Shown here in pieces: positions 9,586-21,256 of a stretch of DNA of 64,000 nt. Location of the stretch: positions 1 through 64,000 of the forward strand of contig NZ_BCUF01000004.1 of assembly GCF_001591145.1 (NCBI RefSeq), read 5' to 3'. The number at the start of each line of letters is the position of its first letter. Position 1 is the first letter of the stretch. The DNA is from Vibrio harveyi NBRC 15634 = ATCC 14126 = KCTC 12724 (GTDB lineage: Bacteria > Pseudomonadota > Gammaproteobacteria > Enterobacterales > Vibrionaceae). The position numbers were made by a program, and so were the translations under genes. The notes below the pieces were generated by a model. That model searched no databases. It was not told where the DNA came from and saw nothing but the letters and a program-made list of their open reading frames with translations.

Positions 9586-10653
9586 TTAACGCTTTTCGGT
9601 CAAAGCGACAATGGCTTGTGCGACAACTCGGTCCGCATTCAATTTTGCAGCGCCACGCGCTTGCTCTGCCATTGTAAGTAAAGCATGTCGATCCAATTGT
9701 TGGATCTGCTGAGTCAGTGACTCAACGGTTAAATCTGGTTGTTCAATCATTTTCGCTGCACCGCAATCCACTAAGTGATCTGCATTTAATGCTTGCTGAC
9801 GGTCTTTATGCATAAACGGAACGAAGATAGCACCCACACCAGCAGCAGACACTTCAGATACCGTTAGCGCGCCTGAGCGACAAACCAGTAAGTCTGCCCA
9901 CGCATAAGCTTGCGCCACATCATCGATAAACTCTGTTACCTCTGCATTCACCACGCCATTGCCTTGGTATGCTGCGTTGACTTCTTCCGCTGCGCCTTTG
10001 CCCGCTTGATGGCGAATAATGTAATCTTGACCCAATTTCGCCATCACTTCTGGCAGAGTTTGGTTAAGAATGCGTGCGCCTTGGCTGCCACCCATAACCA
10101 GAATGCGAATTGGACCTTGGCGTTCTTGCATGCGTTCGGTTGGCGCGACCAATTGAGTCACGTCTTCACGAACTGGGTTACCAACCACTTCGGCATTTGG
10201 AAAAGCGCCCGGGAAAGCTTGAAAAACCTTCTTAGCGATTTTTGATAACCATTGATTCGTTAAACCTGCTACTGCATTTTGCTCGTGCAATACGACAGGG
10301 ATTCCGCTCACCCAAGCCGCAATACCTCCGGGACCACTGACATAGCCGCCCATGCCCAGCACTGCATCGGGTTGCCAGCGCTTCATATGAGTGCGAGCTT
10401 GCATGATGGCATTAATAATCTGAAATGGTGCCGCAAGAAGGCGCTTAACGCCTTGACCTCGTAGACCTTTTACTTTGATAAAGTCGATTTCGATACCGTG
10501 TTTTGGCACCAAATCAGCTTCCATTCTATCCGCGGTACCCAACCAGCGAATTTCCCAACCTTGCTCTTGTAGCTGCTTAGCTACCGCTAGACCAGGGAAT
10601 ACGTGACCGCCAGTACCACCAGCCATCACCATCAAACGTTTATTTTTCTTCAT
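9586..10653 (-). CDS. murG: Lipid II synthase MurG (GlcNAc transferase)
   Basis: MurG transfers GlcNAc from UDP-GlcNAc to lipid I at the inner face of the membrane, giving lipid II. The 355 residues have the GT28 layout: an N-terminal [10 protein letters not shown] glycine loop near 13-22, and a C-terminal donor domain with MGGSQGA and a [10 protein letters not shown] motif. The start overlaps ftsW by 14 bases, indicating tight coupling. Confidence 0.97.
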   Translation of the reverse strand: MKKNKRLMVMAGGTGGHVFPGLAVAKQLQEQGWEIRWLGTADRMEADLVPKHGIEIDFIKVKGLRGQGVKRLLAAPFQIINAIMQARTHMKRWQPDAVLGMGGYVSGPGGIAAWVSGIPVVLHEQNAVAGLTNQWLSKIAKKVFQAFPGAFPNAEVVGNPVREDVTQLVAPTERMQERQGPIRILVMGGSQGARILNQTLPEVMAKLGQDYIIRHQAGKGAAEEVNAAYQGNGVVNAEVTEFIDDVAQAYAWADLLVCRSGALTVSEVSAAGVGAIFVPFMHKDRQQALNADHLVDCGAAKMIEQPDLTVESLTQQIQQLDRHALLTMAEQARGAAKLNADRVVAQAIVALTEKR

Positions 10654-11836
10654 CGACTTGTTGTTCTGATTCTTTCTTGCCGTGCTTTAAGCGGCATTCA
10701 TGATCGATACGCAGCAAGATAGACACCGCCACGGACATAATAATAAGACTCGAACCACCATAACTGATCAGTGGAAGAGTAAGACCTTTGGTTGGAACGA
10801 TACCGGCAGCAGCGCCGACGTTAACCAACGTCTGGAAGGCAAACCAAATACCAATACCAAATGCGAGGTAACCACCAAACATTTCGCCTTCTTCGAACGC
10901 TCGTTTGCCAATGTAAACCGCTTTAAGCACCAAGCTGAAAATCAGCATTAGCACTAACACGACACCAACAAAACCCAGCTCTTCAGCCAGTACCGCAAAC
11001 ACGAAGTCAGTGTGCGCTTCAGGTAGGTATTCAAGTTTTTGGATTGAGTTACCAAGACCTTGACCAAACCACTCACCGCGACCAAATGCCATTAAAGATT
11101 GCGTTAGCTGATAACCACTACCGAATGGGTCTTCCCAAGGGTCTAAGAACGAAGTGACACGACGAATACGGTATGGCTCGACCAAAATCAAGCCAACAAC
11201 AGCCGCAATACCGGCAATCATTAGAGCCAAGAATTGTGTCAGCTTCGCCCCTGCAATGAACAACATGCCAAACAAGGTCACCAACATTACAACCACAGTA
11301 CCTAAATCGGGCTGCCCCAGGAGCAATACTGCGAAGAAGGCAAATACCATGATTGGCTTCATAAATCCGCCAAAGAAAGTCTGACGGACCTCGTCTTGCT
11401 TACGTACTAAATAACCAGACATGAAGACAAATAGCGAGAGCTTGGCGACTTCGGCAGGCTGCAAGTTAAACAGACCGAGAGGTATCCAACGCGATGCACC
11501 GTTCACCGACTTACCCGCGAGCAGTACAACAATCAGTAACCCAAAAGAGAGCCAAAGAAGATAATGACTTCTCTTAAACCACTGCTCTAATGGCACTTGC
11601 AGAATTACGGAAGAGACACCTATCGCGAGTACAAGAAAGGTTGCATGACGGAACATGAAATGAAATGGCTGATCCGTCAAACGAGAGCTGATTGGAAATG
11701 ATGCTGATGTCACCATCACCAACCCCGTTAACATCAAACCCAACGCAATCCATACAAGCTGACGATCAAAAAGCGCCTCAGGTGCAGGATGCTTAAGCCA
11801 AATACCAATGCTGCGTTTAACGTTACCTAAACCCAC
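10640..11836 (-). CDS. ftsW: Septal peptidoglycan polymerase FtsW (GTG start)
   Basis: FtsW is a SEDS-family glycosyltransferase that polymerises lipid II at the septum together with FtsI. The 398 residues contain about ten hydrophobic segments and the family motifs [27 protein letters not shown], the [11 protein letters not shown] loop and [13 protein letters not shown]. The start is GTG with an AAAGGT sequence about 10 bases upstream, and gives an N-terminal tail shorter than in E. coli. It lies 18 bases after murD. Confidence 0.96.
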   Translation of the reverse strand: MGLGNVKRSIGIWLKHPAPEALFDRQLVWIALGLMLTGLVMVTSASFPISSRLTDQPFHFMFRHATFLVLAIGVSSVILQVPLEQWFKRSHYLLWLSFGLLIVVLLAGKSVNGASRWIPLGLFNLQPAEVAKLSLFVFMSGYLVRKQDEVRQTFFGGFMKPIMVFAFFAVLLLGQPDLGTVVVMLVTLFGMLFIAGAKLTQFLALMIAGIAAVVGLILVEPYRIRRVTSFLDPWEDPFGSGYQLTQSLMAFGRGEWFGQGLGNSIQKLEYLPEAHTDFVFAVLAEELGFVGVVLVLMLIFSLVLKAVYIGKRAFEEGEMFGGYLAFGIGIWFAFQTLVNVGAAAGIVPTKGLTLPLISYGGSSLIIMSVAVSILLRIDHECRLKHGKKESEQQVDEEK

Positions 11837-11854
11837 GAAGTGTGTGACCTTTAA

Positions 11855-13168
11855 TTATGCGTATTTCTCGGCAAGAGCTGCGAATGCGTCACCTCTTGCC
11901 ATAAAGTTGTCGAATTGATCAAAGCTAGCACATGCCGGAGACAGCATCACCATATCACCCGTTTTTAACTGCGAAGATATCTGTTGAATCACATCTTCCA
12001 TGGTGTCGAAACGAGTTGCTGATTCGTGCAGTGGCATAAATTCATCGCCATCAGCGCCAAAACAGCAAAGTTGCAGGTTCAGTGTCGCGAAGATCGGTTT
12101 TAGTGGAGTGAAATCCGCACCTTTACCAACACCACCAACGAGCAAGTACAGTTTGCCCGTCGACTCTAAACCAGAAAGCGCTGCCATAGTGCTCGCAATA
12201 TTGGTCGCTTTTGAGTCATTCACCCATTTTACGCCACGATTATCCGCAACCACTTGGCATCGATGTGTCAAACCCGTGTAAGTTTTAAGTGCATTCAATG
12301 ATTTGTGATAATCCACACCTGCCGCTTTAAGCAGTGCAAGTACGACTAGAGCATTGGCTAAATTGTGCTTACCAACCAGCTTTAGCTCATCACTAGCAAT
12401 GACACGCTGACCATGATCGAGCAACCAAGTACGATTGCCATCCAATTCAAGACCGTAAGCTTGCTCATCGTTCCCGAATGTCACTAACGGCATATCAATA
12501 TCAGGGAAGGTCTCTTGGTCATCTCGATTTACAACTGCCAGTTCTACATGGTTGAAAATACGCAATTTAGCTTGTCGATAATCCGCCATGCCGTCATAAC
12601 GATCCATGTGATCTTCAGAAAGGTTTAGAAACGCAGCGGCTTTGAGTTTTAAGCTCGACGTAGTTTCTAATTGGAAGCTGGACAATTCAAGGACATACAA
12701 ATCTGCATCTTGCTCTAGCAAATCAAGAGCAGGAACACCGATATTGCCACCGACACCTACTGTTAGACCTGCGGCTTTCGCCATGACACCAGTTAAGTCC
12801 GTTACTGTGCTTTTACCGTTAGAGCCAGTAATCGCAATAACAGGTTTATCGGCAGCCCAAGCGAAGAGTTCAATATCGCCAACAACTGGCGTCCCTTTTG
12901 CAAGAATGACTTGAATTTCTGGTGTCGCCAAAGCAATGCCGGGATTAGTCACAACTAAGTCAGCTTCTGCAAGCCACTCAGTATTCCACCCGCCACTGTG
13001 CAATTCGACTTGCTCAGGCAAGCGTTCAGCCCCAGGAGGGTTAGTACGCGTATCAATGACTTTGACCGCTAGTTGCGGTTGTGTTTTTGTTAGGTGTTTA
13101 ACGACAGAGAGCCCGGTAATACCGAGCCCTACAACAACAACCTTATGTATGTTTTGCCAACGTTCCAT
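11855..13168 (-). CDS. murD: UDP-N-acetylmuramoylalanine--D-glutamate ligase
   Basis: MurD adds D-glutamate to UDP-MurNAc-L-Ala in the cytoplasm. The 437 residues equal the E. coli length within one. The N-terminal uridine-binding fold carries GLGITGLS (14-21), and the ATP loop GSNGKSTV is at 114-121. The central domain has the EDHMDRYD motif and the C-terminal domain contains NDSKATN and a late [10 protein letters not shown] motif. ATG start. It is 39 bases downstream of mraY. Confidence 0.97.
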   Translation of the reverse strand: MERWQNIHKVVVVGLGITGLSVVKHLTKTQPQLAVKVIDTRTNPPGAERLPEQVELHSGGWNTEWLAEADLVVTNPGIALATPEIQVILAKGTPVVGDIELFAWAADKPVIAITGSNGKSTVTDLTGVMAKAAGLTVGVGGNIGVPALDLLEQDADLYVLELSSFQLETTSSLKLKAAAFLNLSEDHMDRYDGMADYRQAKLRIFNHVELAVVNRDDQETFPDIDMPLVTFGNDEQAYGLELDGNRTWLLDHGQRVIASDELKLVGKHNLANALVVLALLKAAGVDYHKSLNALKTYTGLTHRCQVVADNRGVKWVNDSKATNIASTMAALSGLESTGKLYLLVGGVGKGADFTPLKPIFATLNLQLCCFGADGDEFMPLHESATRFDTMEDVIQQISSQLKTGDMVMLSPACASFDQFDNFMARGDAFAALAEKYA

Positions 13169-13207
13169 ATTTGCTCACGCAATTTGTCTTATTCTTGGAA
13201 AATGCGA

Positions 13208-14290
13208 TTAACGCACTTTCAGTGTCGCTAGACCAATCAGAACAAGAACCATAGAAATAATCCAGAAACGCACGATTACGCGAGGCTCTGGCCAACCTTT
13301 CAATTCGTAGTGATGGTGAATCGGTGCCATACGGAAAATACGTTGACCACGTAGCTTGTACGAACCTACCTGTAGGATTACCGACAGTGTTTCCATTACA
13401 AACACACCACCCATGATCACCAATACCAACTCTTGACGAACAAGTACTGCGATCGTACCAAGCGCACCACCAAGAGCAAGTGAACCAACATCACCCATAA
13501 ACACTTGCGCTGGGTATGTGTTGAACCACAAGAAACCAAGACCCGCACCAACAATTGCCGTACATACAACTACCAACTCAGATGCGTGTGGTAGATATGG
13601 AATGTGGAGGTATTCTGAGAAGTTAACGTTACCCGTCGCCCACGCAATCACGGCAAAGCCGGCTGCGACTAAAACGGTCGGCATAATTGCCAAGCCATCC
13701 AGACCATCGGTTAGGTTTACCGCATTACTGGTACCCACAATCACAAAGTAAGTGAGGATAATGTACATGAAACCAAGTTGCGGCATGATGTCTTTGAAAA
13801 ATGGCACAACAAGTTGAGTAGCGGCTGTGTCTTTGCCATAAGCGTACAACGCAAACGCCACAACAAATGCAATCAACGACTGCCAGAAGTACTTCCAACG
13901 AGCAATCAAACCATCGGTGTTCTTACGAACGACCTTACGATAATCGTCGACAAAGCCAATCGCACCATAACCTAACAACACGGTTAGTACTGCCCATACG
14001 TAAGGGTTTGATAAGTCAGTCCACAAAAGAATGGTGATAGAAATAGCTGCCAAAATCATGATACCGCCCATCGTTGGGGTACCACGCTTGCTAAAGTGGG
14101 ATTCTGGACCTTCGTTACGGACAACCTGACCAATTTGTAGCATCTGTAGACGCTTGATCATGATAGGTCCCATCCATAGGGATAAACCTAAAGCGGTTAA
14201 TACGCTGAGGATTGCTCGAAAAGAGAGGTATTCAAACAATCGGAAAAAAGATAGGTATGGCTGTAGCAGCTCGGCAAGCCAAATAATCAT
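13208..14290 (-). CDS. mraY: Phospho-N-acetylmuramoyl-pentapeptide transferase
   Basis: MraY attaches UDP-MurNAc-pentapeptide to undecaprenyl phosphate, forming lipid I. It is an integral membrane enzyme of 360 residues with about ten transmembrane helices, as in E. coli. The catalytic Asp motifs FVDDYRK (113-119) and [13 protein letters not shown] (189-201) are intact, and the [12 protein letters not shown] histidine loop lies near the end. Its ATG overlaps the murF stop by one base. Confidence 0.98.
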   Translation of the reverse strand: MIIWLAELLQPYLSFFRLFEYLSFRAILSVLTALGLSLWMGPIMIKRLQMLQIGQVVRNEGPESHFSKRGTPTMGGIMILAAISITILLWTDLSNPYVWAVLTVLLGYGAIGFVDDYRKVVRKNTDGLIARWKYFWQSLIAFVVAFALYAYGKDTAATQLVVPFFKDIMPQLGFMYIILTYFVIVGTSNAVNLTDGLDGLAIMPTVLVAAGFAVIAWATGNVNFSEYLHIPYLPHASELVVVCTAIVGAGLGFLWFNTYPAQVFMGDVGSLALGGALGTIAVLVRQELVLVIMGGVFVMETLSVILQVGSYKLRGQRIFRMAPIHHHYELKGWPEPRVIVRFWIISMVLVLIGLATLKVR

Positions 14291-15654
14291 TAATAATACT
14301 CCTTCAAAGCAGCAGCGACTTCAAACATACGTGCACCGTTCGCCCCTTTCACCAACATCGTGTGATGCTCAGGAGCCGCTTGGTCTAGATGCTGCTTGAT
14401 GTAGTCAATCATCTCTTGATGTGTCTCAAAATGGATGCCGTCGCAGAGTTCGCTAATAACCCTTGCATCTGCACCATACGTGAGAACATGTTCAAATTTT
14501 TGTGGGGCAGCATGTTCCCCGACTTGACGATGAAGTGCAAGACTTTCCTCACCCAACTCCGCCATATTGCCTAAAATCAACCAACGTTGTCCTTGAAATG
14601 CCGCTAGCAAATCAACAGCAGCCTTCATTGCGGGAACACTTGCGTTGTAGCTGTCGTCAATCAGTTTGATCTTGTCGCTCAGCTCTTCCACTTCGACACG
14701 ACCTTTAACTTTATTAAGATGCTTAAGACCAGCTCGAACCTCTTCTAAGGTCGCTCCCATTTGCAGTGCAATGATAGAAGCGGCAATTGCGTTAGACACG
14801 TTGTGTTGACCAATAATACCCAGAGACAGTTCAATTTCTTGTGAACCTGCGGCGATATGTAAGTCAAAGCTTGCTTCACCTGCGGCGTTCATCACGATAT
14901 TTGTCGCATAAAAGTCAGCGTTTGTGTTGCTTTGTGAGAAAGTAATCACCTTCTTATCAGCGAGAACCCCCTCCCACTTAGCTTCACCATGACTGTCTAA
15001 GTTCACAATCGCGACGCCACCAGCGGAAAGCCCTTGGTAGATCTCTCCTTTTGCTTGCTTCACTCCATCAATCGAACCAAAGCCTTCAAGGTGTGCTGCA
15101 GCTACGTTGTTAACAAGGGCCATATCGGGTTTAACTAATTGAGTAGTATAAGCAATCTCACCAATGTGGTTTGCTCCAAGCTCAATCACAGCGTAGTCAT
15201 CGTTTTTTTGCGAACGTAATAGTGTCAGCGGAACGCCGATGTCATTATTAAAGTTACCCGCAGTAAATAACACCTGACCTTTCAATTGTAAGATACTTGC
15301 GACCATCTCTTTTACTGTGGTTTTTCCACAACTTCCGGTGATCGCAACCGTTGGTGTTTGACATGATTGGTGAACCCACGCAGCAACTTCGCCCAATGCT
15401 ACCTTACTATCAGCAACAACAACTTGAGGCACATTCACATTAAGTGTTTTTTGCACCAATAGTGCCCCAGCACCAGACTCTACGGCTTGTTCACAGAAAT
15501 CATGAGCATCAAAACGCTCACCGACTAAAGCAACAAACAGTGCCCCTAGGTCGATTGTGCGAGTATCAGTAGAAACAGATTCGATGGCAACGTCATTGCC
15601 AACCAATTCACCACCTGTGATTTCAGCAATTTGAGAAAGCGTTACGGTGATCAT
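14290..15654 (-). CDS. murF: UDP-MurNAc-tripeptide--D-Ala-D-Ala ligase
   Basis: MurF adds D-Ala-D-Ala, finishing the cytoplasmic muropeptide. The ATP loop GSCGKTT is at 107-113, and the ERFDAHDF motif near 46-53 is typical of the N-terminal domain. Formally the frame opens with a TTG at 15660 overlapping the murE stop. The ATG two codons later, at 15654, gives MITVTLSQ, which matches the E. coli start MISVTLSQ, so I use it (454 residues). The ATG then lies two bases after the murE TGA, so translational coupling is likely. Confidence 0.97.
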   Translation of the reverse strand: MITVTLSQIAEITGGELVGNDVAIESVSTDTRTIDLGALFVALVGERFDAHDFCEQAVESGAGALLVQKTLNVNVPQVVVADSKVALGEVAAWVHQSCQTPTVAITGSCGKTTVKEMVASILQLKGQVLFTAGNFNNDIGVPLTLLRSQKNDDYAVIELGANHIGEIAYTTQLVKPDMALVNNVAAAHLEGFGSIDGVKQAKGEIYQGLSAGGVAIVNLDSHGEAKWEGVLADKKVITFSQSNTNADFYATNIVMNAAGEASFDLHIAAGSQEIELSLGIIGQHNVSNAIAASIIALQMGATLEEVRAGLKHLNKVKGRVEVEELSDKIKLIDDSYNASVPAMKAAVDLLAAFQGQRWLILGNMAELGEESLALHRQVGEHAAPQKFEHVLTYGADARVISELCDGIHFETHQEMIDYIKQHLDQAAPEHHTMLVKGANGARMFEVAAALKEYY

Positions 15655-15656
15655 GA

Positions 15657-17132
15657 TCAAAGCCCCAATAATGTCATGGCTGACTCGCGGTCAGAGTAGT
15701 GAATGGTTCCAGAATTTAGAACTTGATAGTCTTCATGACCTTTACCAGCCAGAAGAATAATGTCTTGAGAAGAGGCATTTTCAAGTGCATAAGACAGTGC
15801 TTTGAAGCGGTCATGTTGCACAATAGCATCAGCTGGCTTAGTTAACCCTACCAGCATGTCTTTCATGATAAGAGCCGGATCTTCACTGCGTGGATTGTCA
15901 TCCGTCAGAACCACTTTATCACCCAAACGTTCAGCAATTTCCGCCATCATTGGGCGTTTTCCAGCATCACGATCGCCCCCACAACCGAAGATCGCCCAAA
16001 GATTACCTTGGCAATGAACACGAAGCGCTTGCAGCGCTTTTTCCAAAGCATCAGGTGTATGAGCATAATCCACAACCACTTTCGCGCACTCTTCCGCTTG
16101 AAACAGTTCCATTCGACCAAGTACAGGCTGCAACTGTGCAGCCGTTGCAAGCAAGCTCTGTTTATCGAAACCTAGGCTAAGCAACGTTGTAAATGCCAAC
16201 ATTAGGTTCGCTGCATTAAACTCTCCGATCAGCGGAGCATGTAATGTGCCCTCACCAAACTTGCCGTTAAACTCAATCGTAATGCCTGATTCTGCATAAG
16301 CAATATGATTAGCAAACACTGTATGCGCAAAATCTGTCGTTGGTTTGAGTGATACGGCTAGAGCATTAGGAAGCTGTTTCGCCCAAGTTGCACCGACTAC
16401 ATCGTCTACATTGATGATTGCGTGTTCGCATTGATGGGCTGTAAATAGGGTAAGTTTAGCTTTAGCGTACTCTTCCATAGTGCCGTGGTAGTCTAGATGA
16501 TCTCGGCTTAGGTTAGTAAATACGCCCGCAGCGAAAGACAGAGCCTTAACACGACCTTGAATCAGACCGTGGGAAGAAACCTCAAGCGCAGTGTATTGCG
16601 CTTTTTGCTCAGCGAGGGAAGCAAGTGTCTTTTGGATTTCAACGGCGTTGCCCGTTGTATTTGCAGCTTCTTGCAGGTTATCAAGGAAACCATTACCCGT
16701 TGTACCCATAACCGCTGCTTTTGCACCGACTAAATCAATCCACTGAGCAATCAGTTGAGTGATGGTGGTTTTTCCGTTCGTACCTGTGACACCAATCAGC
16801 TCCATATTTGGATAGTGGTACAACTGACCCGCAATTTGAGATAAGCATTTGTCTAATGCATCAAGATAAACAACTGGTACGTCGTTAATGATCTCAATCG
16901 AGCCATGCGCTTTTACATCACAGGCTTGAGCGATAACCGCGTTCGCTCCTTGTTCAATTGCTGTTGGGATAAACTGACGTCCATCGACAACATGACCGAT
17001 AATGGCAACAAACGTGGTACCAGATTGAACTCTTCGGCTATCGAGTTCCAATTCAGAGACAAGGATAGAGGACAAGCTAGGGCAATCTACCCAAGCGGAA
17101 AGCAGCGTGTCCATACTGATGGCTTTAGTCAT
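15657..17132 (-). CDS. murE: UDP-MurNAc-tripeptide synthetase MurE
   Basis: MurE adds the third residue of the stem peptide. The DNPR motif (in [11 protein letters not shown]) marks the meso-diaminopimelate-specific type expected in Gram-negatives. The ATP loop GTNGKTT is at 117-123 and the EVSSHGL and RDHLDYHG motifs are intact. The 491 residues match the family. The ATG has a GGAG site seven bases upstream. A 62-base gap separates it from ftsI. Confidence 0.97.
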   Translation of the reverse strand: MTKAISMDTLLSAWVDCPSLSSILVSELELDSRRVQSGTTFVAIIGHVVDGRQFIPTAIEQGANAVIAQACDVKAHGSIEIINDVPVVYLDALDKCLSQIAGQLYHYPNMELIGVTGTNGKTTITQLIAQWIDLVGAKAAVMGTTGNGFLDNLQEAANTTGNAVEIQKTLASLAEQKAQYTALEVSSHGLIQGRVKALSFAAGVFTNLSRDHLDYHGTMEEYAKAKLTLFTAHQCEHAIINVDDVVGATWAKQLPNALAVSLKPTTDFAHTVFANHIAYAESGITIEFNGKFGEGTLHAPLIGEFNAANLMLAFTTLLSLGFDKQSLLATAAQLQPVLGRMELFQAEECAKVVVDYAHTPDALEKALQALRVHCQGNLWAIFGCGGDRDAGKRPMMAEIAERLGDKVVLTDDNPRSEDPALIMKDMLVGLTKPADAIVQHDRFKALSYALENASSQDIILLAGKGHEDYQVLNSGTIHYSDRESAMTLLGL

Positions 17133-17194
17133 ATATGTTCTCCGAGCATGCGCTCAGCTTTCTTCATTTTGTTTCTTAGCAGACTTATATAAGC

Positions 17195-19000
17195 CTACTG
17201 TTGGAATTTATTTTCGTCAGGGGCAACATTCAAGATTTGCAGCGCACCTTTCATGATTTCAGAAAAGACAGGAGACGCTACTGAACCACCGTAGTAATCA
17301 TCACCTTGTGGCTCATTCACAATCACTACCAACGCAATTCGCGGGTCGCTCACAGGCGCAAGACCAGCGGTATACGTAATGTATTCATCACTATAGCCAC
17401 CTGCTGTCGCTTTACGTGACGTACCGGTTTTTGCCCCGACTCGGTAACCTGGAACAGCCGCTCTTCGAGCTGAACCACCTTTTTGTGTTACCGTCTCTAG
17501 CATATCTAACACTTGACGAGCATGCTCTTTGCTCACCACTTGGCGTGACATATCGTTATCGTTACTTTCGATAATATGAATTGGTTCGTATTTTCCTAAG
17601 TTGCCTAGCGTCGCGTACGCATGAGCAAGCTGAATTGGCGTGATGGATAAGCCGTAACCAAAAGAAATCGTTGCTCGCTCAATAGGAGACCAACGAGAGC
17701 GGCTTGGGAAAATACCGGTCACCTCACCAACCAAGTTCAAGCCGGACAATTCGCCCAAACCAACAGAGCTATACAAACCCAATAACGCTTCCACTGGCAT
17801 TCGCATCGCAAGCTTGGTCACACCGATGTTACTCGATTTTTTCAAAATCTTGGTCAGGCTTGCTTTACCTACTTTGGACACGTCACGAACACGGCTACCA
17901 CCGAGTTGAAGAATGCCATTTCCGGTGTCGACGATCGTATCTTTGTCCGCCACACCATTTTCTAAAGCGGCTAAGATCACGAATGGCTTAATCGTCGAAC
18001 CAGGCTCCATTGAGTCGGTAATAACTCGGTTACGCATCTTGTAGCTTTGCCAGTCGCTGCGGTTATTTGGGTTATAAGATGGCGCATTCACCATCGCCAA
18101 CACGGCACCTGTTTTTACATCAAGCATTACTGCAGAGCCGGAAGTTGCACGGTGATCGGCTACAGCTTGCTTAATTGCGCGATACGCGATGGCTTGCAGT
18201 CTTTGGTCAATGGTCAGTTGCAGCGGCTTACCTTCTTGCTTCTCTTCCAAAGCAATGTTCTCGACGACACGACCATAACGGTCTTTACGAATGGTTTTCT
18301 TACCCGCAGCGCCAGTCAGCCATTCATCGTAGCTACGTTCAACACCTTCTAAACCATGTCCATCAATGCCTGTTACACCGACTAAGTGGGCACTAACTTC
18401 ACCTGCGGGATAGTAACGACGAGATTCGGATTTCAACCCCACACCCGGCAGCTTTAACTCTCGAATGTAGTTCGCCATCGCTGGACTTACTTGACGTTGA
18501 AGGTAAATAAAACGGCGGGATTCGTTCTTCTTAATTTTGTTAATCAGACCTTGGCGATCTAAGCCAAGCACGTCGGCAAGTGCGTACCAACTCTTAGTTT
18601 GCTGCAGTGCGCCTTCTTTAAAGATGGTTTTCGGGTCTGCCCAAACGGCTTCTACCGGTACGCTCACTGCCAGCGGTTCACCGTTACGGTCAGAGATGAT
18701 CCCACGCGCGGAAGGAATGGCTTTTACACGGATAGAACGAAGATCACCTTGCTTGATAAGGTTGTCTGGCTCGATGATTTGAATGTAAGCCACGCGCCCA
18801 ACGAGAAGAGCGAAGGCACAGAAGACAAAAAACAGCAGCAAGTGAAAACGCCAGCGAATCAAAAATGACTCTGGTTCTGCCGTTACTTCTGTTTCTTTTG
18901 TTTCTTTGGTGGGTTGCGGTTTTGCTGCAGAAACTTTCTTTTCTTTTGCAGCAGACTTGCGCGTATTTCCTTGTTTAGATTTGGCTTTCTTTCCAATCAT
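17195..19000 (-). CDS. ftsI: Septal transpeptidase FtsI (penicillin-binding protein 3)
   Basis: FtsI crosslinks septal peptidoglycan and is the target of several beta-lactams. Of its 601 residues a Lys-rich cytoplasmic tail of about 45 precedes one transmembrane helix (about 53-74), the pedestal domain and the transpeptidase domain. The active-site motifs are STIK (335-338, S335 nucleophile), SSN (389-391) and KTGT (524-527). The cytoplasmic tail is longer and more basic than in E. coli. The ATG overlaps the ftsL stop by 4 bases. Confidence 0.98.
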   Translation of the reverse strand: MIGKKAKSKQGNTRKSAAKEKKVSAAKPQPTKETKETEVTAEPESFLIRWRFHLLLFFVFCAFALLVGRVAYIQIIEPDNLIKQGDLRSIRVKAIPSARGIISDRNGEPLAVSVPVEAVWADPKTIFKEGALQQTKSWYALADVLGLDRQGLINKIKKNESRRFIYLQRQVSPAMANYIRELKLPGVGLKSESRRYYPAGEVSAHLVGVTGIDGHGLEGVERSYDEWLTGAAGKKTIRKDRYGRVVENIALEEKQEGKPLQLTIDQRLQAIAYRAIKQAVADHRATSGSAVMLDVKTGAVLAMVNAPSYNPNNRSDWQSYKMRNRVITDSMEPGSTIKPFVILAALENGVADKDTIVDTGNGILQLGGSRVRDVSKVGKASLTKILKKSSNIGVTKLAMRMPVEALLGLYSSVGLGELSGLNLVGEVTGIFPSRSRWSPIERATISFGYGLSITPIQLAHAYATLGNLGKYEPIHIIESNDNDMSRQVVSKEHARQVLDMLETVTQKGGSARRAAVPGYRVGAKTGTSRKATAGGYSDEYITYTAGLAPVSDPRIALVVIVNEPQGDDYYGGSVASPVFSEIMKGALQILNVAPDENKFQQ

Positions 19001-19314
19001 TTTAGCGTGATAACCACTTCTTTATCGCCATCTGGTCGTTTCATTTCAAGATCCTTCTTTGCCAAGTCTTGAACGCGACTGTGTTCTGCGAGAGCTGTTT
19101 CTTCCAACATTAGGTTGCGCCATTCGCTGTCCAATCGCTCCCGCTCAACCAATGTATGATCTTTTTCAGTGATCGCTTGACGCGCATGGTGGGTTGCAAA
19201 CACCACTCCCATTGCGGTTGCGAAGATCAAAATCATCAACAACAACGACCAGCGACCGACGGTAATCAAATCCGTCGCTATCAACTTAGCAAGGTTAGGA
19301 GTGGTTTTCGTCAT
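18997..19314 (-). CDS. ftsL: Cell division protein FtsL
   Basis: FtsL is a small bitopic protein that forms a complex with FtsB and FtsQ and activates FtsWI. The 105 residues have a cytoplasmic N-terminus, one hydrophobic helix (about 20-41) and a periplasmic helical stretch with heptad-like leucines and alanines. Position between rsmH and ftsI is diagnostic, since the sequence itself is poorly conserved. It starts 5 bases after rsmH and overlaps ftsI by 4 bases. Confidence 0.95.
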   Translation of the reverse strand: MTKTTPNLAKLIATDLITVGRWSLLLMILIFATAMGVVFATHHARQAITEKDHTLVERERLDSEWRNLMLEETALAEHSRVQDLAKKDLEMKRPDGDKEVVITLK

Positions 19315-19319
19315 AATAA

Positions 19320-20270
19320 TTAAAGCTTTTCTGCAATTCTTAGCACTGAGCTTCGAGAACGCGGGTTCATGTCAATTTCTTGCTTAGTTGGTTTGATTGC
19401 TTTACCAACAGGCTTCATGTTTGCACTACCCAGAGCACGAATTTGCTCTTCTGTCATTGGAATACCGTGTGGCACTTCTGGACCTTTACTCTCTTTACGA
19501 ATAAAGCGTTTTACCATACGGTCCTCTAAAGAGTGGAAACTGATCACTGATAAACGTCCCTCTGGAGCCAAGATGCTCGCAGCGCCTTTTAGTGCTGTAT
19601 CAATTTCTTCTAATTCACTGTTGATGTAAATACGAAACGCCTGAAAAGCACGAGTCGCTGGGTGTTTTTTCTCTTTGAAACTCTTTGGAGCGGCATCCGA
19701 GATCAATTTAGCTAATTGACCAGTACGAACCATAGGCTCGTTTTCTTCATCTTCGCGGTATGCCACGATCGCTTTCGCTATGCGACGTGCGTGTTTGTCT
19801 TCACCGAACTCGCGAATGACCCAAGTAATGTCATCCAAATCCGCTTCCATCAACCATTGAGAAACAGGGATACCTGATGTTGGGTCCATACGCATATCTA
19901 GTGGACCATCTTTCATAAAGCTAAAGCCACGCTCAGCATCATCTAACTGTGGAGAAGACACGCCAAGATCAAGCAGGACACCGTCAACTTTACCAACTAA
20001 ACCGTATTCTTCTGCATACTTCGCCATACCAGAAAATGGACCATGAATGATGGTAAAACGAGGGTCGTCGATTTTGCTCGCTTCTGCGATAGCCTGTGGA
20101 TCACGGTCGATACTGTATAGACGACCATTCTCCCCGAGCTTCGACAAGATAGTTCGGCTGTGACCGCCACGGCCAAATGTTCCATCGATATAGATACCAT
20201 CGGGTTTGATAGCCAAGCCATCAATGGATTCATTTAATAACACTGAGATATGTTGAAATGTTTCGGTCAT
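19320..20270 (-). CDS. rsmH: 16S rRNA m4C1402 methyltransferase RsmH
   Basis: RsmH (MraW) methylates N4 of cytidine 1402 in the ribosomal P site using S-adenosylmethionine. The 316 residues carry the SAM-binding GTFGRGGHS motif, the [15 protein letters not shown] segment and the late [10 protein letters not shown] motif. It is the first gene of the dcw cluster here. In E. coli mraZ precedes it; no mraZ is visible, and rnpB with its terminator lies immediately upstream. A short reading frame with its own GAGGTG site overlaps the rsmH start (see findings). Confidence 0.97.
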   Translation of the reverse strand: MTETFQHISVLLNESIDGLAIKPDGIYIDGTFGRGGHSRTILSKLGENGRLYSIDRDPQAIAEASKIDDPRFTIIHGPFSGMAKYAEEYGLVGKVDGVLLDLGVSSPQLDDAERGFSFMKDGPLDMRMDPTSGIPVSQWLMEADLDDITWVIREFGEDKHARRIAKAIVAYREDEENEPMVRTGQLAKLISDAAPKSFKEKKHPATRAFQAFRIYINSELEEIDTALKGAASILAPEGRLSVISFHSLEDRMVKRFIRKESKGPEVPHGIPMTEEQIRALGSANMKPVGKAIKPTKQEIDMNPRSRSSVLRIAEKL

Positions 20271-20405
20271 AGCTTTCTCGTTGAATGATCTTGAAGCGAT
20301 TCTTTAGTGTACTGATTTCCCACATCATCGCCACCTCAAGTCTAAAGTTAGACGTGATTCAGCGCCAAGTTTATTGGTAATGACATAGTTTGCGTCAATA
20401 AAATG

Positions 20406-20439
20406 CAAAAAACCCATCACTACCGAAGTAGGGATGGGT
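20406..20439 (-). terminator. Terminator of rnpB
   Basis: On minus an ACCCATC/GATGGGT stem, extended by CTAC/GTAG around a TTCG loop, ends in a run of six T. It lies a few bases past the 3' end of RNase P RNA and insulates rnpB from the dcw operon. Confidence 0.85.
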
Positions 20440-20446
20440 CTCGAAT

Positions 20447-20900
<454 letters not shown>

Positions 20901-20910
20901 GATGGCGGAT

Positions 20911-20916
20911 TGTATA
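20911..20916 (-). promoter_or_regulatory. Candidate -10 element of rnpB
   Basis: TATACA on minus lies about ten bases before the predicted 5' end of RNase P RNA, followed by a GC-rich discriminator as in stable RNA promoters. A -35 match 16 bases upstream (CTAGAC) is poor. Placement is approximate. Confidence 0.4.
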
Positions 20917-21256
20917 GAGTTATCCCTTCTGAGTCTAGTGAGATCACAGATATGATGAAATGAGGATGTTAATTGCTCAGAAAACAAACAAGAATACTTA
21001 AATTTGGGGAACATTGCGTTGCCGGATTCGAGAACCGGGAGCGCGATACTCCGAAGAGAGAACGTTGTAGGTAAGCTTAGAAAATAAAAAGGAGAACCGA
21101 GTTGATGGTTCTCCTTTCAGACAGAAATTCACTTAAGATAAATGAACGTCTTGGGATATATTGATAGCTGAGCGCAGGATTAAGACCGCTATATTCTCGA
21201 GTCTCACCTCCAGAAGCGAAGCGTTTCCAAAGTGCCGGCGTTCGTTCTAGAAGCTT
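20917..21256. other. Intergenic region between rnpB and rsmI
   Basis: Apart from the rnpB promoter and the rsmI terminator (21084-21117), I see no gene or clear structure in these 340 bases. About 135 bases separate the rsmI stop from its terminator. Confidence 0.5.
21084..21117 (-). terminator. Terminator of rsmI
   Basis: An 11-base stem (AAAGGAGAACC with GGTTCTCCTTT) around an eight-base loop is followed on minus by TTTTTATTTT. It lies about 140 bases past the rsmI stop. Confidence 0.8.
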
